A stretch of DNA of 64,000 nucleotides from Bacteroides propionicigenes (lineage in GTDB: Bacteria; Bacteroidota; Bacteroidia; Bacteroidales; Bacteroidaceae): positions 62,001 to 126,000 of the forward strand of contig NZ_JAHBBW010000003.1 in NCBI RefSeq assembly GCF_018390535.1, given 5' to 3'. Each line of letters begins with the position of its first letter. Positions within the stretch are counted from its first letter, which is position 1. Position numbers and translations under genes: made by a program. Positions 17,901 to 26,851 of this stretch are shown here, piece by piece. The notes beneath the pieces are model-generated. The model did no database searches. It had not been told where the DNA came from and saw only the letters and a program-made list of their open reading frames with translations.

Positions 17901-19070
17901 GTCGAATACGCTAAGGAATGAATGCCATTGTTTGGTGCGATGCTCGTATAGACTGATACCATTGTTGGTGGCAAACCATAAATCGCCTTCTCTGTCTTCT
18001 ATGACAGCGTTTACTTGGTCGTTGATGAGGGATTGTTTGTTGCCTATTGAATGTTTTATCCATTCATAATCGCTATATCGGTTGTTACGCACAGTAATGC
18101 CGATAGGGTAGTTTGCCATCCATATACGTTCATCTTCGTCGATGTATATGTCGTAAATCGTATTGCCGTTCATGGCGTTATACCGATTGAAGTCGGCTAC
18201 GATATACGGTTCGGTAGAATGGGTGTCCACGTTCATCTTATGAACACCTGCGCCGTCTGTCGCAATTAATATCTCGTTGTCACCAAAAGCGCGGATACGG
18301 TTGATGCTGACATCTATCAGACTGGATTTTACAGGAAATGCTTTATGAAGGTTAAGGTCGTATACATATATACCTCTTTGGAAAGTACCGATAAAGATTT
18401 TCCGGCTCTTCTTGTGGTAGAAAAGTTCATTTATCTGCAGCTTTAATGTATCCAGTTTCTCGCAGGGACTGAGTGCAAGTATATTGTTTTTCAGTTTGGC
18501 GTAATGTATGCCGACATCTGTACCTATGAAATAATGGTTGGTATCTATTTGTTCAATATCTGTTATGCTTTCGTTGATTTCATTTTTAATAGTGGTACAT
18601 TTTTCCGTTTCACTATTGTACAGATAGATATTCTTTTGGTTACAGAGCCATATTGTACTGTTATTATCTACGAATCCGTAGCTGACGGGAGTATGTAATC
18701 CTTTTGTCTCACTTTTAGGAAGCTTATATACTAATTGAAAGCGGTCGTGTTTGTTTTCGTAGCGAAACACACGTCCCTGTTTGCCGATTTCCCATAATCT
18801 GCCTTTGGAATCGGTATATAACCAGCTAAGACTCATCATGGAGTTTATTTCCTCTTCGCCGTCCATAAGCTTATACTGTTTGAACTCTTTCCCATTATAA
18901 CGGTCGATACCGTCATGTGTGAGGAACCACATATAGCCTTTAGGCCCTTTTTGAATAGCATACACCCGCCTGTTGCTCAAACCATCTTCTACGCCGATGT
19001 ACTTATACGTTTGAGCAACGGTCAAAAAAGATGATAACAGGAAAATAAAGAAAAAGAAATGCTTTTTCAT
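14997..19070 (-). CDS. Hybrid two-component system sensor/regulator (HTCS), orphan
   Basis: This single-chain regulator of 1,357 residues senses a periplasmic ligand and binds DNA in the cytoplasm. In order: signal peptide (MKKHFFFFIFLLSSFLTVAQ); an extracellular double beta-propeller with many GxxxGlx and WIGTANGLYLLD-type repeats to about residue 680; a Y_Y_Y domain (about 685-755, SWKLEGFYDGWSRPGEEN); one membrane helix (about 770-797); HisKA with His816 in NTAHDIRTPL; HATPase (about 920-1030, VSDTGIGIP and GSGIGLLL); a receiver domain with phospho-acceptor Asp1145 (LIISDIMMPEM); and an AraC-type HTH (about 1265-1350). The ATG at 19070 is used because the upstream TTG adds only three residues. 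HTCSs usually sit beside a polysaccharide locus, but here the neighbours are chromate transporters and purL. Confidence 0.95.
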   Translation of the reverse strand: MKKHFFFFIFLLSSFLTVAQTYKYIGVEDGLSNRRVYAIQKGPKGYMWFLTHDGIDRYNGKEFKQYKLMDGEEEINSMMSLSWLYTDSKGRLWEIGKQGRVFRYENKHDRFQLVYKLPKSETKGLHTPVSYGFVDNNSTIWLCNQKNIYLYNSETEKCTTIKNEINESITDIEQIDTNHYFIGTDVGIHYAKLKNNILALSPCEKLDTLKLQINELFYHKKSRKIFIGTFQRGIYVYDLNLHKAFPVKSSLIDVSINRIRAFGDNEILIATDGAGVHKMNVDTHSTEPYIVADFNRYNAMNGNTIYDIYIDEDERIWMANYPIGITVRNNRYSDYEWIKHSIGNKQSLINDQVNAVIEDREGDLWFATNNGISLYEHRTKQWHSFLSVFDKEHTNQSHTFISLCEISPGVIWAGGYSSGIYQINKKSYSVDFFTPALFGGTDIRPDKYIRSITKDSEGYIWSGGYYNLKRIDLKNKKVNFIPGLDAITEIKEKDKKYMWIGTANGLYLLDKETDKHQYIPMPVESSYIYSLYQDPTGLLYIGTNNSGLLIYDPVNKSFQHYHKDNCALISNNIYTILSEDKNDVLLSTEYGLSAFYPKEKVFHNWTKEQGLQSDHFNANSGTLRKNGNVIFGSTDGAIEFPKNMVLPREYKTQMIFSDLRVFYQTVYPKDEGSPLILDIDETKTLQLKYNQNIFSLQVSSINYDYPSLILYSWKLEGFYDGWSRPGEENIIRFTNLSPGHYILRVRAISNEDRRIVLEERCMDIIIEQPFWLSIWALLFYAFVLIALTSITLRIIVLRKQRKISDDKIRFFVNTAHDIRTPLTLIKAPLEELAERETLTKEGVDNLGTALRNVNALLRLTTNLINFERADTYSNSFYVSEYELGVYMNETVNVFRPYASIKHINLTYESNFRYLNVWLDKDKMDSILKNIISNALKYTPDGGSVHIYAYETEDTWNVEVSDTGIGIPLDEQKKLFKMHFRGSNAINSKVTGSGIGLLLVWKLVHIHKGKLSFSSTEGKGSCIKVSFPKSKKRYHKAIQHSSPAKDEKEQNQPKDNDMEQVVPSIENTLNVPAETTATPIEGYEDAQQQTLSTDQQQKILVVEDNDELREYLRRTLAEKYQVQVCSNGKSALYIIKEYFPDLIISDIMMPEMRGDELCQVVKNDIATSHIPVILLTALNTDKNIIDGLQTGADEYVVKPFNIGILRATIANLLANRALLRHRYANLELNDDTHNTECLNCSTDLDWKFIASIKKHVEDNMDSPTFNIDVLCNLLNMSRTSFYNKLKALTDQSPGDYVRLIRLKHAMKLLKEQRYTITEVAEMTGFSDAKYFREVFKKHFNVSPSQYAKEEGNINEPKQ

Positions 19071-19121
19071 ATTAGCCAATTTTGGAGTTTGATAAACGTT
19101 TGGGGGGACTTAATATTAACA

Positions 19122-19153
19122 CAAAAGTAGTGAATTTGTTTGAGATATGCAAA
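19122..19153 (-). promoter_or_regulatory. Bacteroides-type promoter of the HTCS gene
   Basis: On the minus strand the -33 TTTG is at 19153-19150 and the -7 TACTTTTG at 19129-19122, with a 20-bp spacer. The predicted start near 19115 leaves about 45 nt before the ATG at 19070. Confidence 0.6.
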
Positions 19154-19216
19154 AAAAAGAGAAATGGAGTGGGAGGGTGGCGGGAGAACGGGGAAATGAT
19201 CGGAAAACAAATGAAA

Positions 19217-19254
19217 TGTGCCAAAGTTCTTGCTGATGCAGAAGCTTTGGCACA
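19217..19254 (-). terminator. Probable rho-independent terminator of purL
   Basis: TGTGCCAAAG (19217-19226) pairs perfectly with CTTTGGCACA (19245-19254). Read on the minus strand, downstream of the purL stop at 19279, the stem is followed by the moderately T-rich ATTTCATTTGTTTTCC. Confidence 0.55.
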
Positions 19255-19278
19255 CTACCATATTATTGGATTATAGCT

Positions 19279-22200
19279 TTACGCTTTGTCATTTTTTGTC
19301 TTTTCTTCCACCCACTTGCGTGCGTTGACAAATGCTTCTATCCATGGAGTAACCTGGTCGCTATGAACACGGTCCTGGGGATAGTAGCCGTTCTGCCACG
19401 GGAAGATGGAGCGTTCCAAGTGAGGCATGATAGCCAAATGGCGTCCGTTGGCGCTGGCTATGGCTGCGATGGAATAGTCGGAACCGTTCGGGTTGCCCGG
19501 ATATTCGTCATAGGTGTATTTTGCCACTACATTGTACTTGTCCTCATCATAAGGCAATGAGAACTTGCCTTCTCCGTGTGCCACCCAGATGCCGAGCTTG
19601 CTGCCGCTCAAGGAGCCGAACATTACGCTGCGGTTGGTAGGGATGGTCAGGCCAATGAAGGTTGATTCGAACTTGTGAGAATCATTATGCAGCATCTTTC
19701 CCTTCTTTTCATGATCGGGAGTGATGAGGCCCAATTCCATCATCAGCTGGCAGCCGTTGCATACGCCGAGAGACAGCGTGTCTTCGCGTGCATAGAACTT
19801 GTCAAGCGCTTCTTTTGCTTTCGGGTTGAAGAGGAAAGCGCCTGCCCAACCTTTGGCGGAACCTAATACGTCGGAGTTGGAGAAGCCGCCGCAATAAACT
19901 ACCATATTTACATCTTCCAGTGTTTCACGTCCGCTGATAAGGTCGGTCATGGTTACGTCTTTCACATCGAAGCCGGCAAGGTAGAGTGAGTATGCCATTT
20001 CACGTTCGCCATTGGTTCCTTTCTCACGGATGATAGCTGCACGAACGCCGGTAGAAGTACGGCGGTCCGGGTCAAGACCGTATTGTGAAAGTTTACCCTT
20101 GAATTCGGGTTGGAATACCAAATCCAGCGGCTGCATCTTGTAGTTCTCGAAACGTTTCTTGGCGCATCCGTTCATGGACTGCTTGCGGTCGAGCAGATAA
20201 GATGAAGAATACCAGACATCGCGCATATAATCTACACCGAATTGGTAAGTGGCATCGTTCTTGCTTACGAGGATGTGGCGTTCATCAGTCGGCTTACCGA
20301 TTTTGATATAGCCAACACCGGCATCTTCCAATATCTTCTTGACTTCTTCCTTGTGCTTGTTGCTAATCTGGATAACAATACCCGGATTCTCGGCGAACAA
20401 TATTTTGATGAGGTCTTGCTCCTTCATCTTGTCGAGATTGATTTCCATACCGCCCTCTACATTGGCAAAGCACATTTCGAGCAGCGTAGTGATAAGACCG
20501 CCGGCTGAAATATCGTGTCCGGCAAGAATCAGTCCTTTGTTGATTAATTCTTGTACAGCCAAGAAAGCATCACGGAAGTATTCGGCGTCTTGTACACAAG
20601 GCACTTCGTCACCTATTTTGCCTAATGATTGCGCAAAAGCGGAACCGCCCAGTTTCAGTTGGTCGAAGCTGAAGTCGATATGGTAAAGGGTAGTCTTGTC
20701 ATCATTGACGAGTACGGGAGATACTACTTTCTTCACATCGGAAACCTCACCGCCGGCAGATACGATAACCGTACCCGGAGCGATAACTTTACTGCCGTCG
20801 GGATATTTCTGTGTCATGGATAAAGAGTCTTTACCCGTAGGAACATTGATTTGCAGGGCGCAGCAGAAGTCGCTCAATGCTTTGACAGCTGTATAGAGAC
20901 GTGCGTCTTCACCTTCTTGTGAACGGCACGGCCACATCCAGTTGGCAGACAGAGATATGCTGTCCAAACCTTCGGCAAGCGGAGCCCAAATCAGGTTGGT
21001 CAATGCTTCGCTGACGGAGAGAATGGAACCGGCTGCCGGGTCGGCAAGCGCAGCCTGCGGAGCGTGTCCCAAAGAAGTTGCAATACCTTTTTCACCACGA
21101 TAATCCAAAGCTACGACACCGCAGTCGCTCAACGGCAACTGGAGTTCGCCCTGACATTGTTGGCGGGCAATCTTGCCTGTTACGGAACGGTCTACCTTGT
21201 TTGTCAACCAGTCTTTGCAGGCAACGGCTTCCAGCTGGAGTACGTTGATGAGATATTCATGCAGTTGTGACAATTCGTATTTCGGCATCTCATAATGACG
21301 TTCTACGGTTTTGTCTACCATATAGGTTTTGGGTGAAGAGCCGAACATTTGTTCTACGGCAAGGTCAAACGGGCGTATACCGTCAGCCTGCTGGAATGCG
21401 AAGCGGTGGTCACCGGTTGTTTCACCGACTACGTACATCGGGGCGCGCTCGCGTTCGGCTACTTTGCGTACATGCTCGATAGCCTCTTCCTGAATCAACA
21501 ATCCCATGCGTTCCTGACTCTCGTTGGCTATGATTTCTTTGGCAGACAAAGTCTTGTCACCGATAGGCAGCTTGCTCATGTCAATAACTCCACCGCACTC
21601 TTCTACTAACTCGGACAGACAGTTTACGTGTCCGGCAGAACCGTGGTCGTGAATAGAAACCACGGGATTGGTGTCTTCTTCACAAAGTGCGCGTACTACG
21701 TTGTAGGCGCGCTTTTGCATCTCTGCATTGGCACGCTGTACGGCATTCAGTTCGATGCCGCTGCTGTAACGTCCCGTATCTACGGATGATACGGAGCCGC
21801 CGCCTAAGCCGATGCGGTAGTTGTCTCCACCGATAACGACAACCTTGTTGCCGGCTTCGGGAGCGCCTTTCAGACAGTCGCGTTGAGTACCATATCCTAC
21901 ACCGCCGGCAAGCATGATAACTTTATCGTAACCGTAAACTTCATCTTTTTCTTTGTGCTCAAAGGTGAGTACGGAACCGCAAATCAGTGGTTGACCGAAC
22001 TTGTTTCCGAAGTCGCTGGCGCCGTTGGATGCTTTAATCAGGATTTGTTCGGGAGTCTGGTACAACCACTCGCGTACCGGAAGTATTTCCTCCCAAGAAC
22101 GGTCCTCGTCTGTACGGGGATAAGAAGTCATATATACGGCTGTTCCGGCAATGGGCCATGAGCCTTTACCACCACCCATACGGTCGCGGATTTCACCGCC

Positions 22201-22995
22201 TGTGCCGGTGGAAGCGCCGTTGAAAGGTTCTACGGTAGTGGGGAAGTTGTGGGTTTCAGCTTTTAGGGAGATAACACTCTTGATGTCCTTTATCTGGAAG
22301 AAGTCGGGTTTGGAGTGGTCTGCCGGAGCAAACTGTTCGATAACCGGCCCCTCGGCAAAGGCAACATTATCTTTATAAGCTGATATAATCTTGTTCGGAT
22401 TTTCCTGAGTGGTTTTCTTAATCATCTGGAAGAGGGAAGACTCCTGTTCTACTCCGTCGATGATAAATGTACCGCCGAAGATTTTGTGACGGCAGTGTTC
22501 GGAATTGATTTGTGCAAAGCCGAATACTTCGGAGTCTGTCAACGGACGTCCCAAGTCTTTCTCTACTTTCTTAAGGTAGTCCATTTCTTCTTTGGAGAGT
22601 GCCAGACCTTCTTTTTCGTTGTATGCTTCCAAATCATCTATATGGATAATCGGTTCCGGTTGACGGTTGGTCGTAAATACGTTTTGGTCCAAGCCTTTAT
22701 ACATACGTTGCAGCATCGGGTCACGCTCTGCATTTTCATCCTTTACCGGGAAATATTCTTCGATACGGATAATTCCGCTCAGTCCCATGTTCTGGGTGAT
22801 TTCCACGGCATTGGTACTCCAAGGAGTAATCATTTCGCGGCGCGGGCCAACGAAATGTCCTTTCAGATTGTCTTCACTTTCGGGGGTGGCTTCTCCAAAA
22901 AGCCAGCAGAGTTTGTCGCTGTCTGCCTGGGTAAGTTCGTGGTCACATTCTACGGCAATCACGCTCTTGGATGGTGTTCTGAAAAAAAGAATCAT
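19279..22995 (-). CDS. purL: Phosphoribosylformylglycinamidine synthase (single-chain FGAR amidotransferase)
   Basis: This enzyme converts FGAR, glutamine and ATP to FGAM in de novo purine synthesis. The 1,238-residue chain is the large fused form, with the synthetase and glutaminase in one polypeptide. The synthetase part shows FAQINSEHCRHKIF, LKAETHNFPTTVEPFNGA and GTGGEIRDRMGGGKGS. The C-terminal class I glutaminase has Cys1079 in GVCNGCQLMMEL and the His1192/Glu1194 pair in MPHLERS. The ATG at 22995 (MILFFRTPSKSVIAVECD) is preferred over a TTG at 23028. A minus-strand -7 element TATCTTTG lies at 23033-23026. It is monocistronic by appearance, with a terminator hairpin behind it. Confidence 0.96.
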   Translation of the reverse strand: MILFFRTPSKSVIAVECDHELTQADSDKLCWLFGEATPESEDNLKGHFVGPRREMITPWSTNAVEITQNMGLSGIIRIEEYFPVKDENAERDPMLQRMYKGLDQNVFTTNRQPEPIIHIDDLEAYNEKEGLALSKEEMDYLKKVEKDLGRPLTDSEVFGFAQINSEHCRHKIFGGTFIIDGVEQESSLFQMIKKTTQENPNKIISAYKDNVAFAEGPVIEQFAPADHSKPDFFQIKDIKSVISLKAETHNFPTTVEPFNGASTGTGGEIRDRMGGGKGSWPIAGTAVYMTSYPRTDEDRSWEEILPVREWLYQTPEQILIKASNGASDFGNKFGQPLICGSVLTFEHKEKDEVYGYDKVIMLAGGVGYGTQRDCLKGAPEAGNKVVVIGGDNYRIGLGGGSVSSVDTGRYSSGIELNAVQRANAEMQKRAYNVVRALCEEDTNPVVSIHDHGSAGHVNCLSELVEECGGVIDMSKLPIGDKTLSAKEIIANESQERMGLLIQEEAIEHVRKVAERERAPMYVVGETTGDHRFAFQQADGIRPFDLAVEQMFGSSPKTYMVDKTVERHYEMPKYELSQLHEYLINVLQLEAVACKDWLTNKVDRSVTGKIARQQCQGELQLPLSDCGVVALDYRGEKGIATSLGHAPQAALADPAAGSILSVSEALTNLIWAPLAEGLDSISLSANWMWPCRSQEGEDARLYTAVKALSDFCCALQINVPTGKDSLSMTQKYPDGSKVIAPGTVIVSAGGEVSDVKKVVSPVLVNDDKTTLYHIDFSFDQLKLGGSAFAQSLGKIGDEVPCVQDAEYFRDAFLAVQELINKGLILAGHDISAGGLITTLLEMCFANVEGGMEINLDKMKEQDLIKILFAENPGIVIQISNKHKEEVKKILEDAGVGYIKIGKPTDERHILVSKNDATYQFGVDYMRDVWYSSSYLLDRKQSMNGCAKKRFENYKMQPLDLVFQPEFKGKLSQYGLDPDRRTSTGVRAAIIREKGTNGEREMAYSLYLAGFDVKDVTMTDLISGRETLEDVNMVVYCGGFSNSDVLGSAKGWAGAFLFNPKAKEALDKFYAREDTLSLGVCNGCQLMMELGLITPDHEKKGKMLHNDSHKFESTFIGLTIPTNRSVMFGSLSGSKLGIWVAHGEGKFSLPYDEDKYNVVAKYTYDEYPGNPNGSDYSIAAIASANGRHLAIMPHLERSIFPWQNGYYPQDRVHSDQVTPWIEAFVNARKWVEEKTKNDKA

Positions 22996-23025
22996 ACTTT
23001 TATTTAAGAGTTTACGATTTGGTTG

Positions 23026-23033
23026 CAAAGATA
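23026..23033 (-). promoter_or_regulatory. -7 element of purL
   Basis: CAAAGATA on the plus strand reads TATCTTTG on the minus strand, matching TAnnTTTG. It lies about 31 bp upstream of the ATG at 22995. No convincing -33 TTTG is seen at the right distance. Confidence 0.45.
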
Positions 23034-23073
23034 TACAAAATCGTTGGTGGGGAGAAAGAAATGGAAATAAAAA

Positions 23074-23111
23074 AACATCAGCCGATTAAGGAAACTCAAT
23101 CGGCTGATGTT
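23074..23111 (-). terminator. Rho-independent terminator of the LruC-domain gene
   Basis: A perfect 14-bp stem (23074-23087 with 23098-23111, AACATCAGCCGATT) has a 10-base loop. On the minus strand it is followed by TTTTTTTATTTCC. It lies 42 bp after the stop codon at 23153. Confidence 0.8.
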
Positions 23112-23152
23112 TATATATGAGGATTTTGGATAAATCGGATGAATAAGTCCGG

Positions 23153-24370
23153 TTAATTCAAATCAATTACTTTGTCATGCGGTTTCTTGGTGTACCAGTC
23201 TTTGTTACCATTTCCTCCACCTTTAACCCAACCTTTAAAGCTTGGGTATGCGTCAATAATATCAATGCCTTCAGCCGGATGTGCCATTAGTTCAGGAATG
23301 GCGAAGCCCCAAACCAGATTCTTTTTAGAATTAAACTCTGTATTGGAATCCTGCGGACTCATATCGGTAGGATTGAAACCTCTGAAGTGTATCTCGTTGT
23401 TGTCGGGATTTTGAATGAAGAAGTCGAAATACTGAGGAAGAGCCACTGCCAGCCACATATAGCTCATGGCTATATTGGACTCTTTAAAGTTATTCTTCTC
23501 TACTTTACAGCTTACTACCGGCATATCCTTGTTTATCTTATCGGGATTAGTGTTGTAGAAACCACCTTGACGAAGTTTCTCTGTACCGTTGATTACAAAA
23601 ATCACATCTTGGTCATCACTGCGATTTTCTAATAGTTCCAAAGTAATGCCTTCGTGGGTTGTTCCGCTATAATCTATATCCGCGCCCTTAAGGTTCTTCA
23701 TCGGGAAGCCTTTTAAGCGAATGGCAGGACGATAGGATAATGCACCTCCTATGGAGCGTATCTGGAACTTCATGATAAATCCGTCATTATAAGAACCTTT
23801 TTTACCTACTGTGTAGAATGCGTCAATGTTATAGCCGATGACGAAATCGTTGAAGTCATAATCTCCTGTTGCAGGATAGAGGTCTTCGAAAAGGATGGTT
23901 CCCATACGGGTTCCGCTGGGGTAGTAATGATGGGTTATTGCCTGTTCGTCGGTATATACTTCCGTTCCTTCGGGCAGAACAATATCTCGGTGTCCCCGTG
24001 TCGTTGTCTCATCCGTACTGATTTTTAATGTATTCATTCCATTTGCCGTAGGATATTGTACATAGATATCAGTCAGATAAGTGGGAATATCCAATGAAAC
24101 TTCTTTTGTCTCATTGGCAGTCAGCGGAAAGTTCTTGACCAATAATTTCTCATCGGTACAGCTTTCATCGGTGTAGAAACTTACAGCCGTATTTACGGGT
24201 GAAGTGACAGTATAAGTCTTGCTTTGGGTAGTTTTCCAGTCAAAGTCGGCGGGAACATTCAAGTCCTTTGTACTTTCGGCTTTCTGAGAGTTGAAAACTT
24301 CTTTCTCACAAGAAGAAAACATTGCGGTTGCACATAGTGCGAATACCGGTAATAAGTGGCGTTTCTTCAT
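23153..24370 (-). CDS. LruC domain-containing lipoprotein
   Basis: This 405-residue protein has a lipoprotein signal (MKKRHLLPVFALCATAMFSSC, lipidated Cys21 followed by EKE). It is therefore envelope-anchored and probably outer-membrane associated. The central region FEDLYPATGDYDFNDFVIGY is the calcium-binding-looking signature of the LruC domain (DUF4842), followed by conserved sequence to the C-terminus (FRGFNPTDMSPQ, LVWGFAIPELMAHPAEG). Members are abundant in Bacteroidetes; their function is not established, though the Asp-rich DYDFND resembles metal-binding surface adhesion domains. It is a single gene with its own -7 element and terminator. Confidence 0.85.
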   Translation of the reverse strand: MKKRHLLPVFALCATAMFSSCEKEVFNSQKAESTKDLNVPADFDWKTTQSKTYTVTSPVNTAVSFYTDESCTDEKLLVKNFPLTANETKEVSLDIPTYLTDIYVQYPTANGMNTLKISTDETTTRGHRDIVLPEGTEVYTDEQAITHHYYPSGTRMGTILFEDLYPATGDYDFNDFVIGYNIDAFYTVGKKGSYNDGFIMKFQIRSIGGALSYRPAIRLKGFPMKNLKGADIDYSGTTHEGITLELLENRSDDQDVIFVINGTEKLRQGGFYNTNPDKINKDMPVVSCKVEKNNFKESNIAMSYMWLAVALPQYFDFFIQNPDNNEIHFRGFNPTDMSPQDSNTEFNSKKNLVWGFAIPELMAHPAEGIDIIDAYPSFKGWVKGGGNGNKDWYTKKPHDKVIDLN

Positions 24371-24716
24371 TTTTGTTTTTATTGTTTGATGTTCTGTTTA
24401 TTAATCGGTACAAAAGTAATAATTATAATATGTATATGCAATCAAAAGTTGATTTATTTAATCTTGTATTTGAATATTTTGTTTTTATCTATAAGATATA
24501 GCTTAATATATATCTTGCGTAAATTATTGTATAATAGATTGATATGTGTGTATGTAGGACGTTTTTTAAGTCTTTTGTGTAATCCGATGCAAAATATACA
24601 AGTTTTCTATAGCGAACGTGGTTTATAATGGCAGATTATGTTTATATAATCCTTTTCAGTCGAAAAAACGTTAACTCTATTCGCTTGTCTCATAAAAAAG
24701 TCCGATATTTGCAGGC
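24371..24716. other. 346-bp AT-rich divergent intergenic region
   Basis: It separates the divergent LruC and LysE genes. It holds one clear minus-strand -7 element (24411-24418). For the plus strand only a near-consensus GATATTTG (24704-24711) is seen, almost touching the lysE ATG. No repeat, RNA gene or credible small ORF was recognised. Confidence 0.5.
24411..24418 (-). promoter_or_regulatory. -7 element of the LruC gene
   Basis: CAAAAGTA on the plus strand reads TACTTTTG on the minus strand. It lies about 41 bp upstream of the ATG at 24370. The nearest -33-like TTTG (24446-24443) is 24 bp away, longer than usual. Confidence 0.45.
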
Positions 24717-25370
24717 ATGATTCAGATAGAGACCATATTTGACATATTGTGGAAAGGGTTCATAATTGGTGTTATAGTGTCTGCACCATTGGGCCCTGTA
24801 GGGGTATTGTGTATTCAGCGTACTCTAAATAAAGGACGCTGGTATGGTTTTGTAACAGGCATAGGGGCTTCACTGAGCGATATTGCCTATGCTTTGCTGA
24901 CAGGCTACGGAATGAGTTTCGTATTTGATTATGTCAACAAGAATATATTCTATCTGCAATTGTTTGGAAGCATCCTTCTGTTGATATTCGGTATTTATAC
25001 GTTTCGCAGCAATCCGGTACAATCCATTCGTCCGGTATCTACCAGTAAGGGGTCTTATTTTCACAACTTCATCACAGCGTTCGCTGTCACTCTTTCCAAT
25101 CCGCTTATCATATTTCTTTTTGTAGGTCTTTTTGCACGTTTTGCTTTTGTGAGCGAGGGCGTGTTGGTCTTTGAGGCCGTTACGGGGTATCTTGCCATTG
25201 CTTTGGGGGCGTTGGCTTGGTGGTTTGGAATCACCTTTTTCGTCAATAAGGTTCGTACGCAATTCAACTTGCGCGGTATTTGGATATTGAATCGTATTAT
25301 CGGCGGTATTGTCATGGTGGTATCTGCACTTGGACTGGTGTTTACGCTGATGGGTGAGTCACTGTATTAA
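24717..25370 (+). CDS. LysE-family translocator
   Basis: This 217-residue inner-membrane exporter of the LysE/RhtB superfamily pumps amino acids or related small solutes. The family start is clear: KGFIIGVIVSAPLGPVGVLCIQRTLNKGRWYG contains the conserved P-x-G-P loop, then GIGASLSDIAYALLTGYG. About six hydrophobic helices follow, with AFAVTLSNPLIIFLFVGLFA in the middle. The substrate cannot be read from the sequence. It heads a run of same-strand genes (DUF4924, rfbD) with a gap of 21 bp to the next. Confidence 0.88.
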   Translation: MIQIETIFDILWKGFIIGVIVSAPLGPVGVLCIQRTLNKGRWYGFVTGIGASLSDIAYALLTGYGMSFVFDYVNKNIFYLQLFGSILLLIFGIYTFRSNPVQSIRPVSTSKGSYFHNFITAFAVTLSNPLIIFLFVGLFARFAFVSEGVLVFEAVTGYLAIALGALAWWFGITFFVNKVRTQFNLRGIWILNRIIGGIVMVVSALGLVFTLMGESLY

Positions 25371-25391
25371 TTATAAATCATAAATCTCAAC

Positions 25392-25937
25392 GTGAAGATT
25401 TCACAGCAACTGAAAGAAAAGAATATTGCCGAATACCTTATATATATGTGGCAAGTGGAAGATTTGATTCGTGCGAACAAGTGCGATATCGACCTTATCC
25501 GTAGTAATATCATTTCCCGCTATCCGGCGAAAGAGCATGTGCCTTTGGAAGAATGGTATGGAAATCTTGCAGATATGATGCGTGCGGAGGGTGTGACGGA
25601 GAAAGGGCATTTACAGATTAACCGTAATGTTATTCGTAACTTGACGGACCTGCACGCCGATTTGCTGGCTTCCACAAAGTATCCTTTTTATAATGCAGCG
25701 TATTTCAAGGCACTTCCTTTTATTGTAGAGTTGCGACAGAAGGGCGGACAGGAAGAAGAACCCGAATTGGAAACTTGTTTCGAAGCGCTTTACGGCATAT
25801 TGTTGTTGCGTTTGCAGAAAAAGGAAATCAGTCAGGGTACTGCCAAGGCGGTAGAAGCTATCAGCAGTTTCCTTTCCTTACTTGCCAACTATTACGACAA
25901 AGACAAGAAAGGCGAGTTGAAGCTGGAAAATGACTGA
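25392..25937 (+). CDS. DUF4924 family protein
   Basis: This 181-residue, mostly helical soluble protein uses a GTG start (MKISQQLKEKNIAEYLIYMW). It matches my recollection of DUF4924, a Bacteroidales-specific family without known function. Typical segments are IYMWQVEDLIRANKCDID and LTDLHADLLASTKYPFY. There is no signal peptide or membrane segment. It sits 21 bp after the LysE exporter and 59 bp before rfbD, probably in the same transcript. Confidence 0.75.
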   Translation: MKISQQLKEKNIAEYLIYMWQVEDLIRANKCDIDLIRSNIISRYPAKEHVPLEEWYGNLADMMRAEGVTEKGHLQINRNVIRNLTDLHADLLASTKYPFYNAAYFKALPFIVELRQKGGQEEEPELETCFEALYGILLLRLQKKEISQGTAKAVEAISSFLSLLANYYDKDKKGELKLEND

Positions 25938-25996
25938 CGGGATATTTGCATGAGATATGAGTGATATGTAGTAGATAATAAATTGTAGATAGCAAG

Positions 25997-26851
25997 ATGA
26001 ATATATTAGTAACCGGTGCCAACGGACAGCTTGGCAACGAGATGCGGGTGCTCTCCGCTGAAAATCAGCAACACACTTATTTCTTTACGGATGTGCAGGA
26101 ATTGGATATATGCGATGAGCAAGCCATACGCGCATTTGTGTCCGGCAATCAGGTGGATGTTATTGTGAACTGTGCTGCCTACACGGCGGTAGACAAGGCG
26201 GAAGATAATCCGGAACTTTGCGATAAACTGAACCATATAGCTCCCGGCTATCTGGCTGCTGCGGCTGAGGCTTGTGGTGCTGCCATGATACAGGTTTCCA
26301 CAGACTATGTGTTCGATGGAACCGCCCATATACCTTATATAGAAGAAATGACTCCTTGTCCCAATTCCGTTTATGGTTCTACAAAACTGGCGGGCGAACA
26401 AGCTGTTATGGAGAAGTGTAGTCGTGCAATGGTTATCCGCACGGCATGGTTATATTCTATTTACGGCAATAATTTTGTAAAGACAATGATTCGCTTGGGC
26501 AAAGAACGTGAAAAGTTGGGAGTTGTCTTCGACCAGATTGGTACGCCGACTTACGCCAATGACTTGGCTCGTGCCATCTTTGAGGCAATCAATCAAGGCA
26601 TTGTTTCCGGTATTTATCATTTCAGTGACGAAGGTGTTTGTTCATGGTATGATTTTACGGTAGCCATTCACCGCATTGCGGGTATCACTTCATGTAAAGT
26701 CAGCCCGTTACATACGAATGAGTATCCTGCCAAAGCTCCGCGCCCTCAGTACTCGGTATTGGATAAGACGAAGATAAAAAAGACTTTCGGTATAGAGATT
26801 CCCCATTGGGAAGAGAGCTTACAGATTTGTATTGAGAGACTGGATTTTTAG
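25997..26851 (+). CDS. rfbD: dTDP-4-dehydrorhamnose reductase
   Basis: RfbD/RmlD reduces dTDP-4-dehydro-L-rhamnose to dTDP-L-rhamnose with NAD(P)H, the last step in making the rhamnose donor for surface polysaccharides. It is a cytoplasmic short-chain dehydrogenase of 284 residues, normal length. It shows the Rossmann motif TGANGQLGNEM at residues 6-16, NCAAYTAVDKAEDNP, QVSTDYVFDG and the catalytic YGSTK (Tyr/Lys). The rmlABC partners are not nearby. Its TAG stop overlaps the left arm of an inverted repeat that flanks the next gene. Confidence 0.93.
   Translation: MNILVTGANGQLGNEMRVLSAENQQHTYFFTDVQELDICDEQAIRAFVSGNQVDVIVNCAAYTAVDKAEDNPELCDKLNHIAPGYLAAAAEACGAAMIQVSTDYVFDGTAHIPYIEEMTPCPNSVYGSTKLAGEQAVMEKCSRAMVIRTAWLYSIYGNNFVKTMIRLGKEREKLGVVFDQIGTPTYANDLARAIFEAINQGIVSGIYHFSDEGVCSWYDFTVAIHRIAGITSCKVSPLHTNEYPAKAPRPQYSVLDKTKIKKTFGIEIPHWEESLQICIERLDF

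Noticed and set aside
24704..24711. Promoter for the LysE gene (GATATTTG)
   Set aside because: One mismatch to consensus and so close to the ATG that the message would be leaderless; not supported enough to list.
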